From Glandiceps talaboti (Eukaryota > Hemichordata > Enteropneusta > Spengelidae): a DNA stretch of 64,000 bases. A program made the position numbers and the translations under genes. The stretch lies in NCBI RefSeq assembly GCF_964340395.1, contig NC_135568.1, forward strand, positions 14,904,276 through 14,968,275, written 5' to 3'. The notes below the pieces were generated by a model. The model was not told where the DNA came from and searched no databases. It saw only the letters and a list, made by a program, of their open reading frames with translations. Position 1 is the stretch's first letter; each line of letters starts with the position of its first letter. Shown piece by piece: positions 1-44,424 of the stretch.

Positions 1-1004
1 GATCGCTTTTTTATATGTTGTCCTAGGTAAGGGGTAGACCATTCGATATCCTGGGGGGGGGGGGGCTTGGAAGATTGGTGGAGAGTCATTATTTTTTTCT
101 CCTTCGCCTATGCTGGCAACTTTTTTTTCTACCCTTCTTTGAGATATCCGGATTTTTTTCGTCAATGTTGAACACCTACTTTTGTTGCCACAATTTTCTG
201 TTTGGTTTTCGCACAGGATTCTCTGTAGCATTTGTGTTTGTTTGTTTGTGTGTATTTGTCTGCATAACAGAAAATCGCTTGGAGGAATTCCCAGCACAAA
301 AAATTTAAAAAAAAAATTAAAAAAAGAAAAAGAAAAAAAGTTTCATAGCATCTGACAGTAAGCTGTAGAGGGAAGAGCTTTGAGACTGAGATATGCCACC
401 TCTTGTGTCACGGAATGAGTGTGTGTGTGGACATGTGTGTGTGTGTGTGGGGGGGGGGTTCTAGAAGCCCTGGAGGATTTTTACTCCTCAAGGCAATTTT
501 TAGGCTATTAACAGACACTTTCAGACAATAATGTGCAAACTTTACAAGACAGCTCTAACTTGTAAAAAAGCAACTACATAATAAGGTTGAAACCTTTTTG
601 AAATAAAGTTCCATAGCATCTTGCAATTTTCAGGCTATTCACAGACACTTTCAGACAATAATTTGCAAGCTTAGAAGCTTTTGAAGTTTTTTTTACCAAT
701 TTTGGTGAATCTTATTGTTGGTTTAACAAATGAGTGGCCCCTGGGGTGATGGAGTCCAAGGGGTTCCCCCTGGCAGATCTGGAGTTTTTTGTTTCTATTT
801 AGGCAATTTTTAGGTTATTCATAGCCTCTGAGGTAATATTGCCAAGCTTCAAAAAGCTAAAGTAATATATAACTTTTTAAATAAGTTTTCCATGTTATAA
901 AAGTGGGCCTGTAACATTGGTATAGGGGCATTGATATTGCATGTATAGTAAAGTCACTGGTATGTTAGAGCACTTTAGGAGGTCATACCTCAGGGTGCTC
1001 AGAC

Positions 1005-1405
1005 TCATTTAGTTCTGTTTATAAATATAAACAAAACAAAGTAAACATACAAGTAAACAAACAAACAAACAGACAGACAGACAAAAACAAACAAACAAAC
1101 AAACAAATAAATAAACAAGTAAACAAACAAACAAACAAACAAACAAACAAACAAACAAACAAACAAACAAACAAAATAACCTGACAAATGAGTAGATACA
1201 TACATGAGTAAACGGCAACAAACCAACGAACAACCAAACACTGCCACCCCCCCCCCCCCCAAATGGTCACATATGGAAATAACCCACAGTTTATTTTGTT
1301 TGTTTACTTGTTTATTAGTTTGTTTGTTTTTGTTTGTTTGTTTACTTGTATGTTTATTTTGTTTTGTTTATATTTGTAAACGGAACTAAATGAGCCTGAG
1401 CACCA
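1005..1405. mobile_element. Foldback element with CAAA/TTTG arms (copy 1)
   Basis: The left end (GGTGCTCAGACTCATTTAG, then AAAC-rich sequence) is mirrored by the right end (GTTT-rich sequence, then CTAAATGAGCCTGAGCACC). The arms consist largely of CAAA microsatellite on one side and its complement on the other, around a short unique centre with a C-run. No coding capacity. Similar elements lie at about 43600-43915 and 59105-59495. The non-autonomous foldback/MITE class is inferred. Confidence 0.65.
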
Positions 1406-1522
1406 TGTGGTCATACGTTACTAGTGTACAATAGAAACTTGAATTTGATTTGTGGTGTCGATACATGTAGTGTCCGAAATAGGAAGAATATTCATCCCTT
1501 CTGAAAAATTCATACTGAAGAG

Positions 1523-1796
1523 ACTAGATATAGAACAATTAAGTTCTTTTATAAGCTATCTAATAGTATGAAGATTACCATTACAAAACCTTCAAGTTCA
1601 CTTTTGCCCCAAAGTGCAAGATAAGTGAAGCACTGATTGTGAAATATTAATATTTACGTATTTAGCCTATTCAACTATATATGAAAGGGGTAAAATTACA
1701 CTTGTACATGCCATGTAAATGTTTGGCTGTTTCACAATCAGTGCTTCACTTATCTTGATAGCTTATAAAAGAACTTAATTGTTCTATAGCTAGTCT
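1523..1796. mobile_element. MITE-like inverted-repeat element
   Basis: The left arm (AGACTAGATATAGAACAATT and on) is matched in reverse complement by the right arm ending in AATTGTTCTATAGCTAGTCT. Farther in, AAGATAAGTGAAGCACTGAT pairs with the complementary string near 1735-1757. The spacer is short and non-coding. I could not define a clear target-site duplication. Confidence 0.6.
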
Positions 1797-2034
1797 AACA
1801 AAACCGATATTTATTCCAAGTCTAACAAGAGGTGAAAGGTCATTGATCCTCGTATGTGTGTGGTTATTAACCGCACATTCATTCCTTTCTAATACAACTA
1901 TTTTACATTTATTACTTAATTATTCTAAATACTTTACTTTAAGCGCATAATTAAAAAGGGTGCTATTGTGAAAAATGCATAGAAGGACTTAGTTTTGTTA
2001 TTCGTTAGGAGCTAATATATTTATGTGGAACGAG

Positions 2035-2160
2035 GATGAGATAAACATGGCGGCTAAATCGCGACAGGAAATTCCTCTTTCGTCAGTCGGGTAAAGAAGT
2101 TACCGTCAAATCCACCATGAAGTCGTCACAAGACACCCGAGTACAACCAGGGAATATTTG
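2035..2160 (+). promoter_or_regulatory. Putative NPHP3 promoter / non-coding first exon
   Basis: A locally CpG-richer patch in AT-rich surroundings contains AACATGGCGGC, which fits the YY1-type downstream core-promoter motif common in 5' UTRs of housekeeping genes. Its ATG opens only a short frame that ends nearby. A good 5' splice site follows at 2160/2161 (AATATTTG|GTAGGT). Acceptor-like TTTTTACTTCCAG sequences lie at about 5262 and 5506, just upstream of the NPHP3 start. Joining these as a 5'-UTR exon is inference; no transcript evidence is available. Confidence 0.35.
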
Positions 2161-4019
2161 GTAGGTCTGTTATATCGTTTAAAACAGACAATTCTGATTT
2201 ATTTAACCTCAAAAATATGCCCCTCTTGGCAAAATCTCAAGATGTCAACACCGGGCGAGGGACTGTAGTGTAGCATTGGCTACTGTGTTTACGTCGTGCT
2301 TTGTATCTCGTATATGTTCATATACATATTTTTTTCTGTAAGCAGTTGTTACAAAAGTAATGTTTTGTCTGTTTGTTATTACGTTTTATAAATTGTGTTA
2401 CTTCAGATTCAATGACTTGCATTCCCACTGTTCATGTTAGTTATGTGTTTAACTGTTTTGTATTGTAAACATCAGAACATCCAATGCACTGTACACTGTC
2501 ACTATGCTAATGTGTCCCAAAAGTAGGTCAAAATACATGGGCAAGCTAAATTTAGAAGAGGAGTGCGAATTTCCACTTACAAATAACATCGAGGTCCTGA
2601 AGCATTAATTCGATTGAGAATGACACATTTATAGACCATGAGATAGAATATGCTTGACTTTCAAAGAAGTGAAGGATATTGTCTATAAAAAAACAAAACA
2701 TTTTGAATACATGTTCAAGATCCTGAACACATTTTTGATAGGAGCTTTATACACAATACATGTAGATCTGTAGCAGTTCTAGCAGAGAACAGAGAGCGAT
2801 GTAGTGAAACTGCTACAGTACTGCATCTAATATAAATGTATGATCAATTTTATATAAGTACTGACACAGAAAATTAAAAGGCCAATGCTGTGTACATGTA
2901 TGCCCTGCTATAGCTGCAACTCAAGACATTTTTTTTAATCAAATAGCCAAAGATATATTAACTAAAATTGTCAATTATATTGAAAAATGACATTGTATCT
3001 GTTAATTAGTGATCAGTATCATCTGTAGGTAGTGTAGTAACAAGTTTAAATGAATGAATGAAATGTATTTCACCAGATAACAAAACTAAGCTATACATGT
3101 ACATTGTACTTCCAAAGAAACATATGATACAAATATACATGTACTAAATGAATACACAAAAAATACACAGTTGTTTCATGTATCTGATGTGGACCATGGA
3201 AATAGTTCAGCGAAACTAGTCTTGTCCATGGCCCGTATATATTTCTACATTTCAAATTGATAATGGGACGCAACAAACTTTCTTGAGTGAAAGCTAGGTC
3301 TTGAATCTATCGCCATGTTAAAACTATATGTATTTTAATACTACATGTACATTTGTAGTTGTAACTAAATCATTTTTTCGATCATACAAACACAATATAT
3401 TGACTGATAATTGGTAAACTACATTGCAAATGTTAATCAGTGGTCAATATTGTCTATAAACAAGCAGCACAGACACAAGTTGAAACTTGTGATTGCAGTT
3501 CAGGGCACTGATTTTTGGGTGAATACCCAATAATCAATTTGATTTCATTTATCGTCAACTTGAACAGGCCAAGCTTTATTTGTAAATCATGGCGTACACT
3601 ACAGACTATATACAATGTCATTCCAGAATAATTTATGTAAATTACCTAATGACATAATTTTTGGATTTATACCAATTAACAATAAATTCCCCCCCCCCCC
3701 CCCCTGCCTTCGTTTTCCTTTTAACAATATCTCTCTCTATACATATATACATGTATATGAATGGACTCAGATTTGGTTTTAGATAAGGATAAGTGCATAT
3801 TGTGTATTTGTTTTGTGTACACCAATTCAGTTAAAAATGGGGTTCCACTAATGTGCCACATTAATGAATTTCTCTAACCAGCTGCAAACATCTCACATAC
3901 ATGTACATGTATCTAGAAATGTACTCTGTCCTTGATGGTCTAAGCTACAGAGAAAACAAAATCAGAGCCTGGAGATAGGAGTAACAACGTATGCAAATGA
4001 CAGTGACTTAGATGTAGGG

Positions 4020-4440
4020 GTGAGATCTATAGTAGGATAAAAAACTAAATTCTTATACTTATAGGCCTCAGACCCCCACCACCATCTAACTAAACTGGCC
4101 AAAACTGAGAAATGTTCCGGACAGCACAATCTATTTCAAACCAGTATGAAGTAGTATATTGTGCTATGAATACAAAGGCAGTATGTAGTGAGGACAAAAT
4201 AATACCTTTGTTGACACTTTACTTTTATTTTAGTGCCATGCATTTAGCAAACATTCTTCCATTTCTGAATTTGAAATTTTAGAAATTTGTATTTAAAGGT
4301 ACAAAACATACATTAAAAGTAAAATCGATTTTGTAGGATGAGAACTAAAATGGCTCAAAAACCCCCACCCCGAAAGTAAAAGAAATTAGTTTTTTATCCT
4401 ACATTGAAATAATGATCAGATCTGAGGCCCTTACACAATG
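4020..4440. mobile_element. MITE-like element with TAGGATAAAAAACTAA ends
   Basis: Near the left end TAGGATAAAAAACTAA is mirrored by TTAGTTTTTTATCCTA near the right end, with GATCT-containing flanks on both sides. The interior has C-rich runs and a CCATCTAACTAAACTGGCCAAAA-like block that resembles the interior of the TTA-flanked MITEs at 41902-42353 and 60089-60255. A diverged relative in opposite orientation lies at about 24190-24560. Confidence 0.55.
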
Positions 4441-5007
4441 TTACAGTACCTGTTATCATTTTGATGTTTTTTTTGTAGGCTGTAACTTTTTTTAATGTCC
4501 TTTTTTCAAATTATTTATCTAGTCATTCAAATATCAAAACTGCAACAACTTGAACATTTTTTAAAAATTGTTTTGATGGATATAAATATTTGTCTGTGTA
4601 TAATATACACCATGAAAAGGATAACTAAACATGTAACAAACATGTGGGTGCAATAAATCGAATCTAATTGATATTTTTTAGGTCACAATTTCAGCTTGTT
4701 ACTGTACTGCATAGACCTCTAACTTCTAAGTACATGTACATGTAACATGCAGTCTCATAATTGACATTTTCATTTAAAATGTTTTAATGGATATTGTACA
4801 TGTATGTTGTTGGCTGTCTGATAAAAAATAATACCCCAGTTACAACTAGTCAAAGATTTGTTTTTTGTACTGAATTACTACAGAAAATAATGAAAATTAG
4901 GTTTTCTCCCGAGTCACCGCATAGTAAGAAATAGGCAACACTGAACTTTGGAGGGTCACATGACATTACTATGAATCAGAAGTGCATCAAATTGGCTAAG
5001 GGTACAT

Positions 5008-5023
5008 GTGTGTGTGTGTCTGC

Positions 5024-5090
<67 letters not shown>

Positions 5091-5160
5091 ATGTGTGTCT
5101 GTCAGTCTTCATCTGTGTGTACAATGTACGTGTATGTGTTTGTGTCTGTGTGTGTATATG
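5008..5160. repeat. GT microsatellite
   Basis: A long (GT)n run at about 5026-5090 with interrupted GT-rich flanks. The Cys/Val-rich and His/Thr-rich open frames across it are repeat artefacts. Confidence 0.9.
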
Positions 5161-5222
5161 GGTATACATCATCACATGTACATGTGTATTATTGTGTGTG
5201 TTTCTTTCTGAATATTGATTAC

Positions 5223-5710
5223 AAATAATGAAATCCATATTTTGTCTTTATTTTTACTTCCAGGTTCTGTCCGGAAATACAAAAATAACCAGTTATAAAT
5301 ATTGAAGTACATGTATTACTACTGCTGGTACGTTAGGTGTAATTTGTAAAGCTGGAATGGACTGACAACTATTGTTCTTGGCAATAAAAATGTATATACA
5401 TTTGTACATGTACATGTATAGATAAAATTATCCTGTGACAGATATGACTATGTCACCATATTTGTGAAATAATGAAATTCATATTTTGTCTTTATTTTTA
5501 CTTCCAGGTTCTGTCCGGAAATACAAAAATAACCAGTTATAAATATTGAAGTACATGTATTACTACTGCTGGTACGTTAGGTGTAATTTGTAAAGCTGGA
5601 ATGGACTGACAACTATTGTTCTTGGCAATAAAAATGTATATACATTTGTACATGTACATGTATAGATAAAATTATCCTGTGACAGATATGACTATGTCAC
5701 CATATTTGTG
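5223..5710. repeat. 244-bp tandem duplication immediately upstream of NPHP3
   Basis: 5223-5466 and 5467-5710 are near-identical direct copies (for example CAGGTTCTGTCCGGAAATAC at 5261 and again at 5505). Each copy carries an acceptor-like TTTTTACTTCCAG. The second copy ends about 45 bp before the NPHP3 start codon, so the 5'-UTR/promoter-proximal sequence is duplicated. Confidence 0.85.
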
Positions 5711-5754
5711 AAATAAAGAATTTGGAGAGGTCAATTTTATTGTGGTTAGTTACC

Positions 5755-33213
<27,459 letters not shown>

Positions 33214-33311
33214 AGGGATGAGTCAGTGTAACAAGTACTTGGCAGGTAAAGATGTTAACATAACATGTTTATAGCAATAGAAAATTCCATATACTTCCTG
33301 GGTCCCTTTAA

Positions 33312-33669
33312 AGCTGCACTAGCGGTGACTGGGCTTTTATTTTTTCGATGAGACATCCAACCATATTATCTCTGAAATTTGTTAAAATACCAATAATTAC
33401 TGATTGTAGTTGGTAATCAGGGGTCTGTTTTATCTATAAGTAGTATCGTAATAAGATGTAATCATGATTCATAGAGGGCGCTCATTTTTGGTATGGACCC
33501 AAAAATCAATTTGATTGGATATATGACACCATACTTTGTGTACTGTTACACAAATGTGTTGATCAGCAATAACTGATTCAATACTGTGGAGGGTGTACAA
33601 TATTACGATGAAGTCATTATATTTAACAACAAAGTTTCAAAACTTGTTTCAGTTGCAGCTAGTGCAGCT
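33312..33669. mobile_element. MITE with TTAA target duplication
   Basis: TTAA (33308-33311) is followed by AGCTGCACTAGC. The right end is GCTAGTGCAGCT followed by TTAA (33670-33673). TTAA duplication plus short terminal inverted repeats is typical of piggyBac- or Kolobok-derived MITEs; which one cannot be decided. It lies about 95 bp after the NPHP3 stop. The interior is related to repeats at 10640-11165 and 3420-3620. Confidence 0.75.
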
Positions 33670-34259
33670 TTAAATTGAAGTTCACCACACGACTTCTGAA
33701 TTACCCCTTTAATGATTTTGAAAATTTTGCTGTTAAAATATTCAAGAAAACTGATGGATTCTGAATCAAGCCAAAAAGGGAAAAATTAAGGGGGTCACTA
33801 TGGAATTTGTGGGAATAGAGAAACAGAAAGATTCAAAAATGTGCAAAAGTTTTGCAGGTTCAATTATTCCAATGTGCAAGAAATCTTTGTTGAGAATGAA
33901 AAAAGAAAAGAGAAAAAAGAAAAGTCAATACTATTCTAACATTTCGACAAGGATGCATATATTTTTGTGGATAGCTTTGTTTGTGTTGTGTTGTTGTGTT
34001 TTTGTACTAGAAAACAAATTCTATAAATTACAGTTAGTCTTGAGGAGAGCTGGTATCTTCTCACTATATATATACATACCCATCTATTGAAATGGTTCAG
34101 TCCAGTGTAATGGATTGATGGTGTATTTTATTTGATCATAGGGGTGATAGCTTTGTATTTGCAGATTGTTGACATTATATTTACATGACACTCTACTATC
34201 TGGTGTGCCTCCCCCTATACTGTACAAAATTATATGTTCTTACAATTATTTCCATCAAA

Positions 34260-34990
34260 AAGGGAAATCAGTATTTCTACTTTAGGAAGGGGATGGGCCT
34301 CAGTGATTCAGATATATGTACTTTCACTTAGGGAAGGGGAAGGGGAAGGGGTACCAGTAATTTAGAGGGGGAAGGGAGCTCAGTACGTCAGACATTTTCA
34401 CTGTGGGAAGGGGAGGGGCATCACGATACTTTAACTGTGAGGAGGGAGTTGGCCTCTGTGATTCAGATACTTTCACTATGGGAAAGGTATCGTTGAGGTA
34501 GAATATACTCTCACTGTTGGAATTGGAGGGGCAATAATGATTCAAAAACTGTCACTGTGGAAAGGGGAGGGGTATCAGTAATGAAGATACTTTCATTGTC
34601 GGAAGGGGAGGGGCATCAATGATTCAGATACTAACTTTCATTGTTGGAAGGGGGAGGGTGTCATTGATTTAGATACTCTCACTGTTGGAGGGGAGGGGCA
34701 TTGATTCAGAAACTTGCACTGTGAGGGGGTTATTACTTTCATTGTTGGAAAGGGGTATCATTGATTCCAATACTTACACTGTGGGAAGGGGGAGGGGCAT
34801 CATTGATTTAGATACTCTCACTGCTGGAGGGGAAGGGGCATTGATTAAAAAACTTTCACTATGGGAAAGGGGAGGGGTATCAGTGGTTCACATACCTCCA
34901 TTCCTGGGAGAGGGGGGCATAAGCAGGCTAATTACCTCCACTTTGGGAAGGGGGGAGGGATATTAGTATTCCTGTTACTTCCATTGGTAA
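34260..34990. repeat. Degenerate G-rich minisatellite, unit about 40 bp
   Basis: Repeats of a GATTCAGATACTTTCACTGT block followed by GGGAAGGGGAGGGGCATCA-type sequence, with many indels. The G-runs are on the sense strand of the presumed NPHP3 3' UTR and could form G-quadruplexes. Confidence 0.8.
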
Positions 34991-35100
34991 GGAGGGGAAA
35001 CATCAGTGTCAACTTCTTATAAAATGTATACGATGTATCTATTATATTATTTATGAAAACAAAATAAAAAGTTATTTTTGTACAACGGAGAATTCAAATA

Positions 35101-37450
35101 CAGATGTTGTGTTCATTTTAATCTCAATTATAATAATACTGTACTGTAAAAGAAATCTATATTTTATGCTATTTTGTGCATTTGTAACTCTTTGAGTTTC
35201 TTTTTAAGTTTGTCTTCTTTCTCTTCCTGTATACTTTTTACAAACTGAAATATTACTATCACTTTCTATAAAACCACATTGACCAATCACAGAGTAGAGA
35301 TATTACATGTTTGATCATGTGATTGGGGACAGCCAGTGAGAATGATGATGATGATGATGATGTCAGTTTATGGCACTGAATGAGTGACTTCGATAGCTCT
35401 CATCTCATTCAGCTTGTGATACTATCGACGTCAAGTCATTTTGGTTTGAAAATACCAATTTTTAGTTCAATTTACATATAAATGAGTCATAACTTGTATG
35501 TCAATTCTCGGTACCTGCAACAGCATTTGACCTCATGCTAGAAGGTCAAAATAGAACAAGATGATCAATTTGTTCTCACACATGCCCATAGTAATGCATG
35601 TGTAGTGCATGGAATGTAAGTCTATGCATTGACTGAGAAACTGAATAGTCGTTATTTTCTTGACAAACCTAGGTGGTAAAATTCTGTTGCTGGTACCGAC
35701 AATTATCACATTTTACATAAATTTTAACTCCTGTGTGCATCACATTTGTGTGCTCATTTACATAATGACTCATTTGAATAATCGTAGTGTGGTGACACAT
35801 GTAATTATTCCATATTACTGTGACCAAACTTATTAGGCAGAGTATTGTGAAATTGTAATAACATTGTTCTAGGAAAAGCTGTATGGATATGAGAGTGGAG
35901 TAACACAAAAGCACGAAAAACAGACTTGTAATAAACGTATAACCTAAACTTTTGTTTATTGATGTATACAAATTAGAGGTATTATATTTGAAATCTCGTT
36001 TACAATATATCTGCCACTTCAACATGCAGTAAATAACCTCTGAAAGTCTAGTTTTGTGCATGTGTTTTAGTGTCTATAACTAAAGAGTTTTATGTGTTAT
36101 AGCGCCCTCTTGAGGGATCAAGTAGACTACTTTTGTTTTTATGTCAAAATTTCATTGTATAAATATTTTTTACAACTTCAACGGATTTGTTTTTCACTCA
36201 TTTCATGTGTTGTGTCATTTTGTTAGCAGATTTATGTATTTTTAAACTATATGGCAAAAATCAAAATTAGTTATGTTGTGAATAAATAGCAATTTATAAA
36301 TATCTCTGGTCTTGATTGTTATTATTGATATTTGAATGAGTTACCAGTATACACACACACAGCACAGGAACACTATTCATTACCATGTGCAGAATGATTG
36401 CCTCCGTAGCAGGAGTGGTGGGTCAAACTGGCAAATGTTCTTTCCACACAGCCTGTGAACGCAGTAATTCAAATATAGTATTCATGGATACAATGCATAG
36501 AAGCTGATTGGTTGAATCTTGATAAAGTCATATGATGTACTCATCATGCAACACATTTAAGTTGCATGTTTATTATGCCAAATGATGTCTATATTATGTC
36601 TATATTATGTTGTGTAATGTTTATATTATGACTTATGTTGTAATATATCTATATTGTGTATATTATGTTTTCATATGATGTCTATATTATGTTCATTGTG
36701 CCAGTATTAATATGTGTCTTCTCTACAGGCTAGAGCTAACACACAATGACAAAATCAATTTGAATGTTGATCATCTAGTCTTCTATACAGGCTGCTAACA
36801 CACAATGACAAAATCAATTTGAATGCTTGAAGAGGTAAGGTTTATTCATCACAACATCACATTCTATACATAGAAATAGACCCTGTAATATGCCATAGTT
36901 TGGTTACAGCTATTGGAAAGGTAAGCATCACAAGAGGGTGCCCCACATTTGGCAAAGTGAGGGTTAAACCTTTTTCTTCACGGTCACTAATTGTTTGGCA
37001 ATACATGAAATGGTGAATAAATCGAAGGTACCTGACATCCAGTATTATTACAGTAGAGGTTAGGCATGGTAGACGCTAAAAACAATAGTACCAAGGGAAC
37101 AACATGGAAAATGAGTGGCAACTTTAGTACATGTATCCTGTCTCTGTACTACTTGCCCAAAAACTACATGTGAACAGCACTCCTTGTGGCCAAACCATGA
37201 AATGTTTTATTTTTCTGGTAACCAGATTATTACATATTGCAAGAAGTTACAGTTCCATATAAAGGTGTACAGTACAGTTATGAGTTGTACAGCACTGACA
37301 AAAGTCAACACTAAAATTTTAACATGGCTAGAGATCCATGACAGAATAGTTTATTACTTACAGTATGACATCGACTGATTCTATAAATACTCAACAATGA
37401 TTTCATCTTGCTGGTCTGTCCATAAAGTTTGATATTCCAAGATTAAAGAT
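35101..37450. other. Intergenic region between NPHP3 and UBA5
   Basis: No gene supported. A (GAT)n tract is at 35342-35362. 36716-36835 contains two copies of a CTAACACACAATGACAAAATC block. 37115-37400 resembles the dispersed repeat with a GTGGCCAAAC string also seen near 29430 and 41555. Confidence 0.5.
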
Positions 37451-37456
37451 TAACAT

Positions 37457-37462
37457 TTTTAT
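37457..37462 (-). terminator. Possible UBA5 polyadenylation signal
   Basis: TTTATT on the + strand reads AATAAA on the - strand, about 620 bp past the UBA5 stop codon. It is the first plausible signal I noted; not confirmed by transcript data. Confidence 0.35.
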
Positions 37463-37684
37463 TGGCTCCCAGGTGAGTTAGATGTGATGTACGTGGTGTG
37501 ATTTAAAAGTGCTCATTCAGATTGAATAGTTTTTTTTTTTCACGCACATATATAAACACATGCATATAAAACTGATGAACTATGGAAGTCTTGGAAGTTA
37601 ATTGTCTTCATACGGATAAAATAATTTATATGTGAAATGTTGTAAATTGTCCTTGTGTCTATGTTGGATTTGAACTTTTCGGTT

Positions 37685-38040
37685 GCCATATACAACCCAT
37701 AACACCCAAGTAAAGTGATAAGTTGTCATGTACAACCCATAACACCCAAGTAAAGTGATATGTTGTCATATACAACCCATAACACCCAAGTAAAGTGATA
37801 AGTTGTTATATACAACCCATAATACCCAAGTAAAGTGATAAGTTGTTATATACAACCCATAACACCCAAGTAAAGTGATAAGTTGTCATAGATGTTGTAA
37901 ATTGTGACACACAGTAGAATCACTTTGCTTTAACACAGGTTGTAGATTGTGGCACACATTGGAATCACTTTACATATATGTTACAGGTTGTATATTATGG
38001 TACACAGTGGAATCACTTTACTTGGGTGTTACAGGTTGTA
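37685..38040. repeat. 40-bp minisatellite plus inverted relatives
   Basis: Five direct copies of TACAACCCATAACACCCAAG followed by TAAAGTGATAAGTTGT (37690-37885). Then come two or three diverged inverted units (GGAATCACTTTAC, GGGTGTTACAGGTTGTA) up to about 38040. Together they make a large imperfect hairpin just 3' of UBA5. Confidence 0.8.
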
Positions 38041-38082
38041 ATTAGTATATCCAGCAAAGACAGGTATAGTTATTTGTATATT

Positions 38083-44317
<6,235 letters not shown>

Positions 44318-44415
44318 GATTCTACAACAAGAGTTTCTCTGATCACTAAAATATGTAAATATCGCTACAATTATTAAAATTTATCGTGATCTCCTCAAGA
44401 ATACAGGCCAATGCT

Positions 44416-44424
44416 GCTGACAAC
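44416..44424. other. 9-bp target-site duplication, left copy
   Basis: GCTGACAAC, identical to the copy at 61146-61154. It abuts the outer end of the left inverted-repeat arm. Confidence 0.88.

Larger units (their letters stand above)
1..2030. other. Upstream region without a recognisable gene
   Basis: AT-rich DNA with G-runs and short GT tracts (415-460). Between 440 and 860 there are diverged copies of a block containing a CAGACACTTTCAGACAATAAT-like string; a related sequence in opposite orientation occurs near 50.85 kb inside the large transposon. Two inverted-repeat elements (1005-1405 and 1523-1796) are listed separately. Open frames here are low complexity, and I see no splice-bounded coding segment. 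Confidence 0.6.
2161..5222. other. Upstream non-coding region, repeats only
   Basis: No coding exon seen. 3045-3260 and 3420-3620 resemble the dispersed repeat at 10640-11165 (both contain an ATTTATTTCACCAGA-like string and a later CAATTTGATT block). About 4020-4440 is an inverted-repeat element, listed separately. 4890-5000 resembles repeats at 6690-6870 and 27486-27643. A C-run is at 3690-3704, and a GT microsatellite starts near 5008. Confidence 0.5.
33214..35100 (+). other. Likely NPHP3 3' UTR and flank
   Basis: Downstream of the stop there is a TTAA-flanked MITE (33312-33669), a small isolated open frame with no family resemblance (33800-34090), and a degenerate G-rich minisatellite (34260-34990). 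An AATAAA signal occurs near 35062 (AAAACAAAATAAAAAG), so the transcript may end about 35085. The 3' UTR extent is inferred. Confidence 0.4.

Noticed and set aside
1005-1389. Open frames rich in Cys-Leu-Phe-Val
   Set aside because: They translate a CAAA/TTTG microsatellite inside a foldback element.
5722-5754. Upstream ATG of NPHP3
   Set aside because: It would remove the N-terminal Gly needed for myristoylation, which is conserved in the family.
33800-34090. 96-aa frame with a hydrophobic segment
   Set aside because: Lies in the presumed NPHP3 3' UTR, A-rich, with no family resemblance or splice context.
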